Of a DNA stretch of 44,631 nt, positions 1-8,821 are shown in pieces. The position numbers and the translations under genes are program-made. The DNA is taken from the NCBI RefSeq assembly GCF_900102225.1, contig NZ_FNBF01000014.1, positions 1-44,631 on the forward strand, given 5' to 3'. Each line of letters starts with the position of its first letter. Within the stretch, counting starts at the first letter, position 1. The notes under the pieces are model-generated. The model was given only the letters and a program-made list of their open reading frames with translations, was not told where the DNA came from and did no database searches. Source of the DNA: Eubacterium pyruvativorans (lineage in GTDB: Bacteria; Bacillota; Clostridia; Peptostreptococcales; Anaerovoracaceae).

Positions 1-214
1 TCCGGGTCTTCAGGGTCCGGCTGCGGATGCCGTTGCGACTGTCTGTGCGTTCGTCAGAACGCTCATACGGCGCAGCCCGAAGCTGTTCCTGAGACTCCGC
101 CTTCAGGATGCTGTTGAGACTGTTGGTGAGCAGTGTCCGGAACGCTTCATCGCGATCCACGGAAAGTAATTGTAGAATTTCCTCCTGATTCAATGTAATA
201 TTGAGTTGAGCCAT
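1..214 (-). CDS. IS256-family (Mutator-type) transposase, N-terminal part
   Basis: The first 71 codons of a transposase are visible; the gene runs off the left edge of the window. The start is ATG at 214, preceded by GGAAGGAG about 8 bases upstream. The protein begins MAQLNITLNQEEILQLL and continues with a segment containing LNSILKAESQEQL, PYER and DSRNG, the characteristic N-terminus of IS256-type DDE transposases. These enzymes catalyse copy-out transposition of their element. The catalytic DDE residues would lie outside the window, so activity cannot be judged. The terminal inverted repeat lies 90 bases upstream, which supports an intact element end. Confidence 0.93.
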   Translation of the reverse strand, partial: MAQLNITLNQEEILQLLSVDRDEAFRTLLTNSLNSILKAESQEQLRAAPYERSDERTDSRNGIRSRTLKTR

Positions 215-325
215 CGTGTTCTCCTTCCTTGGTATTAATGGTGATTTTGGTCGATTTTCATTATACCTAAAGGTCGAGCACCTGGCTCTTTTTAATTTTT
301 CAATTTACACCATTATACGGACGCC
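1..325 (-). mobile_element. End of an IS256-family insertion sequence with terminal inverted repeat
   Basis: The transposase N-terminus is followed, upstream of its start, by about 90 AT-rich non-coding bases. They end in a segment at 304-322 whose complement reads GTCCGTATAATGGTGTAAA, which matches the usual outer inverted repeat of IS256 elements (GTCCGTATAAT-x-GTGTAAA). The outer boundary is therefore near 322-326. The other end of the element and any target duplication are outside the window. Confidence 0.85.
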
Positions 326-407
326 GCCGAAAAATCCCTTAAAGATATCCAACGTGTATGTCATGGGTAAATTAATCATAATGTTAATTTTTGGTATTCT
401 GACAGTC

Positions 408-530
408 GGGTGCGAAAACATAGATTTTCAAATTTCCGCACCCCGCACAATCGTGTCGTCCCTGATTTTCGGCAGAACCGGCCGAAAATGGGTGCGAAAT
501 CAGCGAAAACGAGAATTTCGCACCTGCCCG
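408..530. repeat. Dispersed intergenic repeat, copy 1
   Basis: The segment has two foldable units: GGTGCGAAAA at 409 pairing with TTTCCGCACC ending at 442, and GGTGCGAAAT at 491 pairing with ATTTCGCACC ending at 524. They are joined by a spacer containing AATCGTGTCG and TTTTCGG. The same order of blocks recurs at 15313-15428, and related hairpins occur at 14990-15125. The rest of the gap between the insertion sequence and ydbC (326-606) shows no gene. Confidence 0.75.
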
Positions 531-606
531 GCCTCCTGCTCGGCCGTCCGCACTTCATGATCTGCCCGGTCGCCTGCTCGGTCTGCCGTCAGCCGTCCTG
601 CACCCC

Positions 607-1200
607 TCAGAACGGCAGCTCCCCCTCTTCCTCCGCCGGACCGGCTTCGGCCACGTGGGAAATTCCGGAAGACGAATAATCTGATTCCGGCGTTTCGCCG
701 CCTGCCTCACCTTCCGGCAGCTCGCCGCATTCCTCCGCCCCGCTGTCAGAGCCTGTGCCGGCATCCGGTGCTGTGGTTTCCGTTTCCCACCGGTCATTCA
801 CAGGGGGTACGCGGTTTTCCTGCGCGGTCCGGTTCGGCATTGCCTGATCCGATGCGGTCCGGCCCGGTGCCGCCGGATCCGGCGCCGGACGGTCCGGCAC
901 CTCCTCGAATGCCTCGTCCGCCGCCCGGAGGTTCGTCTCGTTCCGGGGATTGCGGGTTCTGCGGTCGTTGCTGAAATTGTTGAATATGCGGACCAGCTGG
1001 CGGATCTCATCCATGTACAGTGTGACTCCCTTGGACATGTGCATGTGGTCCGGGCTCCAGTCCCGGATATCGAATTTCGGCGGTGCCCCGTTCCAGCTCA
1101 CGATATTCAGTTCCTTCCTCCATCCGTTCTTCTTCGTGCCGATGGTGCCCACCATCGCCTTGATCTCATAGCTGATATCCGAATCATACTCTCTGGCCAT
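607..1200 (-). CDS. ydbC: YdbC/PC4-like single-stranded DNA-binding protein with long acidic tail
   Basis: The 197-residue protein begins with about 75 residues typical of the YdbC (PC4-like) fold: SYEIKAMVGTIG, KKNGWRKELNIVSWNG, KFDIRDW and GVTLYMDEIRQL. This family forms dimers that bind single-stranded DNA. Normal family members stop near 75-80 residues. This one continues with about 120 low-complexity residues rich in Pro, Glu, Gly and Asp, and ends EEEGELPF. That ending resembles the acidic tip of SSB proteins (DDDIPF type), which recruits DNA-repair enzymes; the functional equivalence is inference. The ATG at 1200 has a GGAAAAGGAG ribosome site. The gene has its own promoter (1347-1375) and a folded leader. 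Confidence 0.85.
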   Translation of the reverse strand: MAREYDSDISYEIKAMVGTIGTKKNGWRKELNIVSWNGAPPKFDIRDWSPDHMHMSKGVTLYMDEIRQLVRIFNNFSNDRRTRNPRNETNLRAADEAFEEVPDRPAPDPAAPGRTASDQAMPNRTAQENRVPPVNDRWETETTAPDAGTGSDSGAEECGELPEGEAGGETPESDYSSSGISHVAEAGPAEEEGELPF

Positions 1201-1209
1201 ACTGATTCT

Positions 1210-1320
1210 CCTTTTCCTTCTTCCGACGGAGCGGAGCGGCGCCTGCCCGGATGCAGGTACTGCAGGGCCCTGAGCGAACTCCGAGCGGGCCCCGGGCAGG
1301 CGTCCGCCATCTGCTCCGTT
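1210..1320 (-). promoter_or_regulatory. Strongly folded 5' leader of ydbC
   Basis: Between the promoter and the ydbC start lies a GC-rich leader with nested complementarity. GCGCCTGCCCGG at 1239-1250 pairs with CCGGGCAGGCG at 1292-1302. GGGCCC at 1266-1271 pairs with GGGCCC at 1287-1292. The outer arms GGAGC (1229-) and GCTCC (-1318) can close the structure. No U-tract follows, so it is not a plain terminator. It matches no riboswitch class I recognise. Confidence 0.5.
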
Positions 1321-1346
1321 CTGATCTGTTCTGATTTTGTTCTACG

Positions 1347-1375
1347 AAGGTACCAGTATTTCCAGATATTGTCAA
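1347..1375 (-). promoter_or_regulatory. Promoter of ydbC
   Basis: On the minus strand TTGACA (1375-1370) is followed after 17 bases by TACCTT (1352-1347). The -35 is perfect and the -10 is weak. It lies between the terminator of the upstream gene and the ydbC leader. Confidence 0.6.
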
Positions 1376-1387
1376 TCGAACGGCCGC

Positions 1388-1430
1388 AAAAAAACGGGGA
1401 TGGGAAAAAGAAAATCTTTTCCCATCCCCG
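1388..1430 (-). terminator. Intrinsic terminator after the metallophosphoesterase gene
   Basis: Read on the minus strand, CGGGGATGGGAAAA (1430-1417) pairs with TTTTCCCATCCCCG (1408-1395), followed by a run of seven T (1394-1388). It lies 21 bases beyond the stop codon. Confidence 0.9.
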
Positions 1431-1450
1431 GAACCTTTGTCCTGAAGGCC

Positions 1451-2368
1451 TCAGCGCTTCTCCGGGCGAAGCCGCAGCAGCACCAGCTCCGGCCGGTTAT
1501 GAAGGCGCAGCGGGAAGGTGCTGTTTCCCAGCCCCCGGCTGATCACCATATGTGCATCTCCCGCCCGGTGAAGTCCCTGGGTGAGGCGGGGCAGGATCCC
1601 CTGTTCCGGCGCATACAGCCCCTGTCCCCCGGGCAGGCGGAACTGGCCGCCGTGGGCATGTCCGGAGAAGATCAGATCCACCCCCGGCCGGGCATAGAAT
1701 GGCAGCAGCTGGGGTTCATGGGCCAGCAGAATTGCGATCCGCTCCGCCGGAAGCGCATCCGGAAATCCGTTCGGTTTTTCGCCCGGAACTTCGCCTGCAT
1801 CTTCAGCCGGACCATCGCTCCGGCCCGCCATCCGGTCGATCTGCCCTGTAATGATCTCCGGATGGAATCCCCGGTGCTCCACCCGGCTTCCGGTTCCCGG
1901 CTCCTGGCCTCTGGCCCGGAACACCGTTTCCTCCGCCAGACCCATGACCCGAACCGGCACCGGGGGACGTCCCACCGGAAGCAGGACCGACCGGTCCCGC
2001 AGGACCCGGACGCCCAGGGCCGAGAGTTTTTCATAGAAAGATTCCGCTTCCCGGGTCCTGAGATCCGCCTCGTGGTTCCCGTTCACGTAGCACACCGGCC
2101 CCAGCGCAGCCAGCCCCGCCGCTGCCTCCAGAGATGCCCGGTAGTCTGTATGACGCCGGTCCGCCAGGTCGCCGGTGATCAGAATCAGATCCGGTTTCGC
2201 CTGAGCCGCCAGCCGGAGTAATTCACACTGGCCGGCGCCGAACCGTTCGCTTTGTAAGTCGGACACCTGCAGGATGTGAAGCCCGGGGTGCCCGGCCGGG
2301 AGACGGTTCGTGGCGAGCGTGTAAACCGTACACTGAACGGGCCCGTTGAGTTTTCTCCAGATGTTCAT
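1451..2368 (-). CDS. Calcineurin-like metallophosphoesterase (YkuE/YaeI-like)
   Basis: The 305-residue predicted phosphoesterase uses a binuclear metal centre. Motifs appear in the family order: VSDLQ near the N-terminus, TGDLADRR, VNGNHEAD, LLAHEP and SGHAHGGQ. The first motif is normally D-x-H; here it reads D-L-Q, so one metal ligand appears changed. The region between GNHE and the AHEP block is longer than usual and rich in Glu, Gly and Pro. I chose the ATG at 2368 because GAGAGGAG lies 8 bases upstream; a longer reading from 2410 has a poorer site. Relatives such as YkuE act on undecaprenyl or cell-envelope substrates, but the substrate here is unknown. A strong terminator follows. Confidence 0.85.
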   Translation of the reverse strand: MNIWRKLNGPVQCTVYTLATNRLPAGHPGLHILQVSDLQSERFGAGQCELLRLAAQAKPDLILITGDLADRRHTDYRASLEAAAGLAALGPVCYVNGNHEADLRTREAESFYEKLSALGVRVLRDRSVLLPVGRPPVPVRVMGLAEETVFRARGQEPGTGSRVEHRGFHPEIITGQIDRMAGRSDGPAEDAGEVPGEKPNGFPDALPAERIAILLAHEPQLLPFYARPGVDLIFSGHAHGGQFRLPGGQGLYAPEQGILPRLTQGLHRAGDAHMVISRGLGNSTFPLRLHNRPELVLLRLRPEKR

Positions 2369-2461
2369 TTCAGCGGCTCCTCTCTGTTCCGGAAGGACGC
2401 TGCAGCACATTTTCCTGCATGTGTCCTTTCCGCTTCACACCCTGACTGCAGCGCACTTTTC

Positions 2462-5400
2462 CTACTCCTCAATCCGGTACAGGCCCCGCTGCCGCTTGGC
2501 ACGGTAAAGCGCCAGATCTGCCAGATTGAACAGATCCCTGACGAATCCCCGGCGGTGTATTCCGCCGATGCTGACGCTCAGCCGGATCTCCGGGTGTCTG
2601 GTCAGATGGATTCTGCCGATTTCTCCCAGAATCCGCTTCAGTTTATCCTCGAAACAATCCCGGGTGATTTCGCAGAATGCGACCACGAACTCATCTCCGC
2701 CGTACCGCACTTCGTCCTCCGAGCGGACACAGCTGTCAATTGCCTGACCCACCCGGAACAGGACTTCATCCCCTGCAAGGTGGCCGAATTCGTCGTTAAT
2801 CTGCTTGAACCCGTCAATGTCGATGATGGCCACAGCACTGACATATTCTGCAGACATGATCTCATCGTAGTACCTGCGGTTATGGATCTGCGCCAGGGAG
2901 TCGATGTACAGTTCCCGCCGGCAGATGGAGATCATCTGAATGAATGCCTCCTGCTCGCTGGCTGCCAGTCTGGAGCTTCCGTCCATCCGTTTGGCAATTT
3001 CCATGACCACCGGCTTCCCGTTCAGAACGAGATAGCGGGAGATGACGGCAAAGATATCCTGTCCGTCGGTCTCAAACTTGGATACCGTGGACCGGCTTCG
3101 AAGCGCCTCTGCGGAAGTACATTCCACGCAGGGGGAATTCTGTCCCCAGATTTCGTAACAGCGCTTCCCGGAATTTCCCCAGCTCCGGTCCTCCCGGAAG
3201 GACATGACCCGGTGATGTTCCACATCCACGACCCGGACCACATCGAAGATTTCTCTGAGAAGCCGGATTTGGCGCTGCAGTTCTTCGGAACGGATCCGCC
3301 GGTTCCCGCCGGACTTTCCGCCCGGAGCCGAAGCGGTCAGGGCAGCATTTCTCGCCGGAACCGGAGGATGGTCCGCCGCCGTTTTTTTCCATTCCGACAC
3401 CTTTCTTTCGGGCAGTTCTCCCATCTGGCTTTCGTACTCGTCCTGAAGCGCCAGGTAATGACCGAACGCCGGCGTGACCGCCGGGGTCAGGAAAAGCAGA
3501 ACCTGCCCCTCTCTGCCCATGCGGATCATGCGGAATTCTTCCCAGTGAACGGATCTTCCGTTTACCACCCGGAACGCACTGACACACTGCCGCTTACTGG
3601 CATTATGGAAGTAGGTACGGATCTTGTGCGGATTGAACCAGCGGAGGAAACGCTCCCGGTCCTCTTCCTGAATATAGGTTGCCACATTGGCAGCATTCAG
3701 CTCCCAGATTTCCCCGGTCTTCTCATAGATGAAATCAGAGGCCAGTACTTCCACCTTCATCGTATCCAAATCGAGTCGGTACACACTGTCGTACACATTC
3801 ATGACACACTGCACCACCGGATCCGCATTAGCCAGCAGCAGCTGCTTCGAAATCACCGTGGTGTCCCGGATTTCCACCTTGCAGAAGCTAACTCCGTTCA
3901 CGGAGAAGAGCATCCGGGCCGAAACCGAATAGTACACGCCGTTCCAGTAGTAGTTCAGGATTTCCTTCCTGCCTGTGAGCACCGCACTGTCAATCGCCAT
4001 TCTCATGCGCAGAGAGAAATCCAAATCCGAGCGGGGCATTTCCCCCTGGAGAAACAGTTCCTCCATGTTCCGGCACTCCGCTTCCTTCCGGAGTCTGGGA
4101 CTGCGGTATACGATTTCCAGATTCTCACCCCGGTGTACAGCAAAAAGCCAGGAGCTGGATTCGTCAAATTTGACATCCGCAATCCGGTCATAGAGGATTC
4201 GCTCGGAGACAGACTCCGGGTTCGTTCCGGACTGTTTCAGGTACGGCATCAGTTCTTCATACGGCAGCGGCCGGCTGTAGTAGAAGCCCTGAATCCGCTC
4301 ACATCCCAGATCCAGCAGGAACTCTGCCTGTTCCTTCGTTTCCACTCCTTCACACAGGATGCGGATGCCCATTTCCTTCGCCATATTCACCATATTGCGG
4401 ACGATGCACCGGCTCTTTTCATTCAGCCGGCTGATGAATACCCGGTCCAGCTTGATTTCGTCGAATTCGAAATCCTTCAGCACGTTCAGCGAAGAATAGG
4501 ATGCACCGAAATCATCCATCCACACCTGGTACCCCGCATTATGGAACCGGATGATCTCCTTCCGGATTTTCTCCGGATTATCCATGACCGTTGTCTCTGT
4601 AATTTCGACGGATACCTGATTCCTGCGGATGTGGTGCCGCTCCACCGCCGCCTCCAGCTCTGTGAAAGGATCGAACTGAATGAAATCCTTCCGGGACAGA
4701 TTCAGCGACACCGGCAGGGAACGGCTCCCGGTATCCCTCTCGAACCGGGCGATCATCCCCGCCACTTCATCAATCACGAACCGGGCCAGCTTGTAGGAGA
4801 TGTCCTTCTCCTCCAGGGCCGGAACGAAGAGGCCCGGGGGAATCAGGCCGTATTTCGGATCGTTCCACCGGCTCAGCGCTTCGTAAGAAGTCACTTTCCC
4901 GGTCAGCGTGCGGATGACCGGCTGGAGATACACCGTGATCCAGCCTTTTTCCAGCGCCGTATCAATGTGATTCTGGATGTACAGTTTCCGCTCCAGCTTC
5001 TTCGCCTGCTCCCCGGTATATTCTCCGGCAGTGTCCATTTCACCCCGGACCGACTCAAAGGCCAGATTCGCCCGGTTTGCCGCCATTTCCGGCGTAATAC
5101 TCTGGTCATTCCAGTCATAATGACCCGCTTCAATCCTGGTCGGAAATCGTTCGTCAATGTCCGCCGCATCCGCCCGGAGTTTCTCGATCTTCTCGCTAAT
5201 GTTTCCGTCGCTGCAGAACACCAGAAACTGATCCGCATAGGCCCGGGCAACGTAATCCGACCGGAATGTCTTCCGCACCAGTCCGGCGAAACGTTTCAGG
5301 AAGTCGTCTCCGGCATCGTATCCGTAAATCTCGTTGTACTCCCGGAACCCCACCACATTCAGGTAGATCACTTCCCAGGGCATGTCCCGGAACTGCCGTT

Positions 5401-5869
5401 CGTTATTCTGCTGCTGTTCCTCCACCCAGTGGATCAGATGCGTGCGGCTGTAGAGACCGGTCAGATGATCGTAGGTGTCCCCGTAATCCCAGTCCTCCGC
5501 CGGCGTCACATACAGGGTATGGACCTTCCCGTAAACCGGATCCTTCAGTTCCATGCCGGTGATATCCACTTTCACCAGACCTCCCTGCTTCGTAATCAGC
5601 CGGCAGGAATGGTGCCCCCGGATGCTGCCGGAGCGTTCCACCTCCCCAAGCACGGAACGCAGATCGTCCGAATAGACGATGTTCATATATACCCCGCCGG
5701 AAGCAGTCATCAGTTCTTCCTTCGAGGCGTATCCGCAGATTTTCGAAAATTCGCCGTTCAGGGCAATCATATCGCTGCCCTGCTCGATGGATTTCACGGC
5801 GACGAATCCATACGGAATATTTTCCGCTGCCTCGATCAGATTCGCCAGTGCATTATTATTCATTGCCAA
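2462..5869 (-). CDS. PAS-GGDEF(degenerate)-EAL-PAS-GGDEF cyclic-di-GMP signalling protein
   Basis: The 1135-residue cytoplasmic protein has no obvious membrane segment. Order: PAS-like sensor (about 10-125); GGDEF-like domain with the active motif lost (YADQF near 211-215); EAL phosphodiesterase domain (about 300-545) with YEAL at 329-332, NLSRKD, EITETT, MDDFG (451-455), EGVET and QGFYYSRPLP all intact; two further sensor-like regions; a PAS-like segment with a CxxC pair (SPCVEC, near 915); and a C-terminal GGDEF domain with an intact RYGGDEF (1057-1061). No RxxD inhibitory site is in the usual register. It could both make and break cyclic-di-GMP. The start is either TTG at 5869 or ATG at 5863; GGGAG lies upstream at better distance for TTG. 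It seems to be transcribed alone. Confidence 0.93.
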   Translation of the reverse strand: MAMNNNALANLIEAAENIPYGFVAVKSIEQGSDMIALNGEFSKICGYASKEELMTASGGVYMNIVYSDDLRSVLGEVERSGSIRGHHSCRLITKQGGLVKVDITGMELKDPVYGKVHTLYVTPAEDWDYGDTYDHLTGLYSRTHLIHWVEEQQQNNERQFRDMPWEVIYLNVVGFREYNEIYGYDAGDDFLKRFAGLVRKTFRSDYVARAYADQFLVFCSDGNISEKIEKLRADAADIDERFPTRIEAGHYDWNDQSITPEMAANRANLAFESVRGEMDTAGEYTGEQAKKLERKLYIQNHIDTALEKGWITVYLQPVIRTLTGKVTSYEALSRWNDPKYGLIPPGLFVPALEEKDISYKLARFVIDEVAGMIARFERDTGSRSLPVSLNLSRKDFIQFDPFTELEAAVERHHIRRNQVSVEITETTVMDNPEKIRKEIIRFHNAGYQVWMDDFGASYSSLNVLKDFEFDEIKLDRVFISRLNEKSRCIVRNMVNMAKEMGIRILCEGVETKEQAEFLLDLGCERIQGFYYSRPLPYEELMPYLKQSGTNPESVSERILYDRIADVKFDESSSWLFAVHRGENLEIVYRSPRLRKEAECRNMEELFLQGEMPRSDLDFSLRMRMAIDSAVLTGRKEILNYYWNGVYYSVSARMLFSVNGVSFCKVEIRDTTVISKQLLLANADPVVQCVMNVYDSVYRLDLDTMKVEVLASDFIYEKTGEIWELNAANVATYIQEEDRERFLRWFNPHKIRTYFHNASKRQCVSAFRVVNGRSVHWEEFRMIRMGREGQVLLFLTPAVTPAFGHYLALQDEYESQMGELPERKVSEWKKTAADHPPVPARNAALTASAPGGKSGGNRRIRSEELQRQIRLLREIFDVVRVVDVEHHRVMSFREDRSWGNSGKRCYEIWGQNSPCVECTSAEALRSRSTVSKFETDGQDIFAVISRYLVLNGKPVVMEIAKRMDGSSRLAASEQEAFIQMISICRRELYIDSLAQIHNRRYYDEIMSAEYVSAVAIIDIDGFKQINDEFGHLAGDEVLFRVGQAIDSCVRSEDEVRYGGDEFVVAFCEITRDCFEDKLKRILGEIGRIHLTRHPEIRLSVSIGGIHRRGFVRDLFNLADLALYRAKRQRGLYRIEE

Positions 5870-5939
5870 AGAAAACTCCCGTTATTCCTTACTTTATATC
5901 ATTCTTGCGTCCCATTCCCCGTTATACTTTGTCCTCCGC

Positions 5940-7121
5940 TCAATGGGACATGTCGGAACAGCCGCACTCGCTCTTCCGCTTTCGGTCCTCCCGCACAGCC
6001 CGCATCATGCAGAGCAGCAGCGCCACGCCGAAGACGTACAGAACAGAAACCAGAAGATTGGCGTACATGTTGTTTCTCAAAAATATCATCGCGATTACAA
6101 ATCCAACCGTCAGGAGACCCATTCGCATCAGGAAAGGGCGGTCCGGCGCACAATGGGGCCGGAAGTGCCCCCGGAGCAGAAACAGCGACAGGAAATACGC
6201 CGCCATGGAAATTGTTATCATCATGATTTTCGGTGCAGCGGCGATCCGTTCCTCCTCCATGATTTCGAAGGACACGGTGATGCAGTTCATGGCGAAAATG
6301 ATGAAAATATGGATCAGCATGTACCGCATTCCCGCATGGTCGCCCTCCCGGTCGATCAGATGGTCGTAGATCACTTCATAACTGAGGAAGAGCCCTACCA
6401 CCACCAGGAAGGTCATCAGGGAGACATAGATCGTCCCGCCGTGGAACCGGCCGTCCCCCCGGAAGTAGGCCGCTATGGCGATGATCATTTCCCCGAAGGT
6501 GAACACCACATAGAGCATGGCCCGTTCCGACAGATGGGCGAAGTCCACCAGTCCCCCGCCGCTGCTTCTCCGGGTGATCAGTGTCAGAATCACTCCTGAC
6601 AGAATGGCAATGACGGAAAACAGAACGCCCGTGGTCCGGTTGGGAACCGCCGCCAGGAAGATGAACACTGCCTCCGCCGCCAGGTTGACCGCCATGCGCC
6701 GGATCAGATCCCGGTTCCACACGTCTGTCTCATGGTTACGGAGTTCCAGGAGATACTGAAGCCCCACATTCAGGACGATCAGTCCCCAGGCGATATGATA
6801 CTGTGTCTGGTACGCCTGCCAGTCGTTCCGGGTGCTTTCTCCCATGAAGTAGATCAGATACATGTTCACCAGAAGAAAAACATGATCCCGGGCACCGTTT
6901 CTGCCGTACAGATTAATATAAAATGTGGTGAATGTCCAGATCTGGATCACCGCCAGGGTGCTGACCAGAAAGACAACGAATGCGCCCGGCTCGATGAATC
7001 CGTTCCGGAAATGATGAAGAATCGCATTCTCCCGGCCGATCAGGTACACGAAAACCAGATCGTAGACCAGCTCCAGATATTCAACTTTCTTCTCTTCTTT
7101 TTTGAAAATATTCATATTCAT
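5940..7121 (-). CDS. LtrA-like (low temperature requirement A) membrane protein
   Basis: The 393-residue protein has about ten hydrophobic segments. The N-terminus KKVEYLELVYDLVFVYLI and the central SERAMLYVVFTFGEMIIAI are the two hallmark blocks of the LtrA family (PF06772), which are integral membrane proteins of unclear biochemical function. The ATG at 7121 overlaps the stop of the upstream flavodoxin gene in an ATGA arrangement, so the pair is very likely translationally coupled. This suggests a joint redox or membrane role, which is inference. A short Cys-containing tail (CGCSDMSH) ends the protein. Confidence 0.85.
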   Translation of the reverse strand: MNMNIFKKEEKKVEYLELVYDLVFVYLIGRENAILHHFRNGFIEPGAFVVFLVSTLAVIQIWTFTTFYINLYGRNGARDHVFLLVNMYLIYFMGESTRNDWQAYQTQYHIAWGLIVLNVGLQYLLELRNHETDVWNRDLIRRMAVNLAAEAVFIFLAAVPNRTTGVLFSVIAILSGVILTLITRRSSGGGLVDFAHLSERAMLYVVFTFGEMIIAIAAYFRGDGRFHGGTIYVSLMTFLVVVGLFLSYEVIYDHLIDREGDHAGMRYMLIHIFIIFAMNCITVSFEIMEEERIAAAPKIMMITISMAAYFLSLFLLRGHFRPHCAPDRPFLMRMGLLTVGFVIAMIFLRNNMYANLLVSVLYVFGVALLLCMMRAVREDRKRKSECGCSDMSH

Positions 7122-7654
7122 CGGGTCATATTCTCTTTCCGGCTGAGCCGGGACGCTCCCCACGCCTTCACCGTTTCTTCCGCACCGGAGACCTCAGCGC
7201 CGTGTACCGCCAGACTTCCCATGACCCTGGCACCGGGGCAGGCCTTCTTCAATGCCTTCACCGCTTTCCGGGAACCAGACCCCTCATGGGTGATCACCGG
7301 CCAGATCCGCTTCCCCCGAAGATTCAGCCGTTCCAGCTGAGTGAGGACAATGTGCGGGCAGGTGCCCCACCAGATCGGAAAGGCCACAACAATATTATCG
7401 TAGGATTCTGCGCTGTCCAGATACGCACGCAGATCCGGCCGGGCGCCCGTCCGGATCTCCTCCTTCGACACCCGGGTGCATTCCATATAATCTTCCGGGT
7501 AAGGCTCTTCCGGTTCGATGCGGAAAACGTCTGCATCCGTCGCCTCCCGGAGGAAGGAAACCAGTCTTTCCGTATTCCCCGTTTCCAGATGAATCAGATC
7601 CCCGTTCACGTAATTCTCGCCGGCTCTGGAAAAATATATAATCAACGGCCTCAT
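7118..7654 (-). CDS. Flavodoxin-family protein
   Basis: The 178-residue protein starts MRPLIIYFSRAGENY and has the FMN phosphate-binding loop as TGNTERL. Later blocks VVAFPIWWGTCP and THEGSGSRK fit Flavodoxin_4-type proteins (PF12682). It should carry FMN and shuttle electrons or reduce quinone-like substrates. The ATG at 7654 has GGGAG 8 bases upstream; longer readings add unrelated residues. It is the first gene of a two-gene unit with the LtrA-like gene (ATGA overlap). Confidence 0.88.
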   Translation of the reverse strand: MRPLIIYFSRAGENYVNGDLIHLETGNTERLVSFLREATDADVFRIEPEEPYPEDYMECTRVSKEEIRTGARPDLRAYLDSAESYDNIVVAFPIWWGTCPHIVLTQLERLNLRGKRIWPVITHEGSGSRKAVKALKKACPGARVMGSLAVHGAEVSGAEETVKAWGASRLSRKENMTR

Positions 7655-7750
7655 TTTCAATCTCCCGTTCACGCCTGCCACCCGGGTTTCCGGTTCCTAA
7701 CAGCAAATTACTACAAATATACCATATCCCGGGGCGTCCTGCCGCAAGTT

Positions 7751-8689
7751 TTAGTATTCCGCTTCAATTTCATGAACCCGCCGGTTCAGGTAGTCATTCA
7801 CCGGCGTGGCAATTCCCAGTTCCCGGCCGAACCGCATGACGGCGCCGGAGAACATGTCCACTTCGGATTTCCGCTTCTGGCGCCGGTCCTGGGCCATGGA
7901 CGGCACGGAGGACGGATCCAGGGATCGGAGAATCCCGGTATACTCCTTCACTTCCTCTTCCCCCAGCGGAATTCCCTTCGCCCGGGCAATCAGGCAGACT
8001 TCCCGCATGGCGGAAAGCATGACGGCATATTCCAATCCTCCGTCGGTGAGGCAGACACCGTAATCCGCATCGAACACCATGGTCGTCTGGTTGCATCCCG
8101 TGTTCGCCATGAATTTACACCACTGGCGATAAAGGATATTTTCCTCCCGGTGGTACGGGAACCTGACCTGATCGAAGAAGGCGCACACAGCATCCAGTTT
8201 CTCGGTCAGCACCTTCTGCAATTTCTCATCCCCGGTCCGGGGTACCCCGATGAACAGCCGGCCCGCCTTCGAGTATTTCAGATCGGAACCGTACCGCTCC
8301 GCATCCATCTCCTGGGAGACAGAATACAGCACTTTTTCCTTTCCGAACCGCTCTCCGATGATTTCCTCACTGTCCACACCGTTCATCAGTGAAATGATGA
8401 TCGTGTTTTCCGTTACACAAGGCGCCGCCGTTTCCAGGCCCGCCCGGAGCCCTGGATACTTCAGTCCCACGAACAGCAGATCCGCCGGCTTTGCCTCCTC
8501 CGGCGTCACCATCCTCAGCTTCACCGGCTGACCGTTGATGGTATACACCTCCTGCTCATGCCTGGCTTTCCGGGCCGGGTCCATGACATATTCCGGCTGA
8601 CCGTTTCCCAGGTTCTCCCGGATCGGCGTACCGAACAGCATGCCCAGTGCGCCCATTCCGACAAAGGTTACATTTTCAATCGTTCTCAT
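7751..8689 (-). CDS. Ketopantoate reductase family (ApbA/PanE) dehydrogenase
   Basis: The 312-residue enzyme has an N-terminal dinucleotide-binding motif VTFVGMGALG and the family blocks LLFVGLKYPG, ISLMNGVDSEE, and the C-terminal helical domain with WCKFMANTGCNQ. Family members reduce 2-dehydropantoate to pantoate with NADPH in coenzyme A synthesis, but many paralogues act on other 2-oxo acids. No panB/panC is next to it, so the exact substrate is uncertain and I give no symbol. The ATG at 8689 has GGAGGAAAAG directly upstream. It is followed, after a 96-base gap, by the flavodoxin gene. Confidence 0.85.
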   Translation of the reverse strand: MRTIENVTFVGMGALGMLFGTPIRENLGNGQPEYVMDPARKARHEQEVYTINGQPVKLRMVTPEEAKPADLLFVGLKYPGLRAGLETAAPCVTENTIIISLMNGVDSEEIIGERFGKEKVLYSVSQEMDAERYGSDLKYSKAGRLFIGVPRTGDEKLQKVLTEKLDAVCAFFDQVRFPYHREENILYRQWCKFMANTGCNQTTMVFDADYGVCLTDGGLEYAVMLSAMREVCLIARAKGIPLGEEEVKEYTGILRSLDPSSVPSMAQDRRQKRKSEVDMFSGAVMRFGRELGIATPVNDYLNRRVHEIEAEY

Positions 8690-8744
8690 TCTTTTCCTCC
8701 CCGCCCTGCGAAATCCCGCAAAGCGCTGCAATATCAAGTATTAA

Positions 8745-8768
8745 ACGGATCGTCAAAAGACGATCCGT
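8745..8768 (-). terminator. Hairpin terminator after pgi
   Basis: A perfect 10-bp inverted repeat (ACGGATCGTC / GACGATCCGT) with an AAAA/TTTT loop is followed on the minus strand by TTTAATACTTG. It lies 54 bases past the pgi stop and before the next gene. Confidence 0.7.
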
Positions 8769-8821
8769 CATCATTTCACCCTGCGGAAAGCCTCCATGCT
8801 TCCCGTTTACCTCTTTCATTC

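Noticed and set aside
2276-6226. Very long plus-strand open frame of 1316 codons
   Set aside because: It is the complement of the GGDEF-EAL gene; the His/Pro/Arg-rich composition is typical of an antisense frame in GC-rich DNA.
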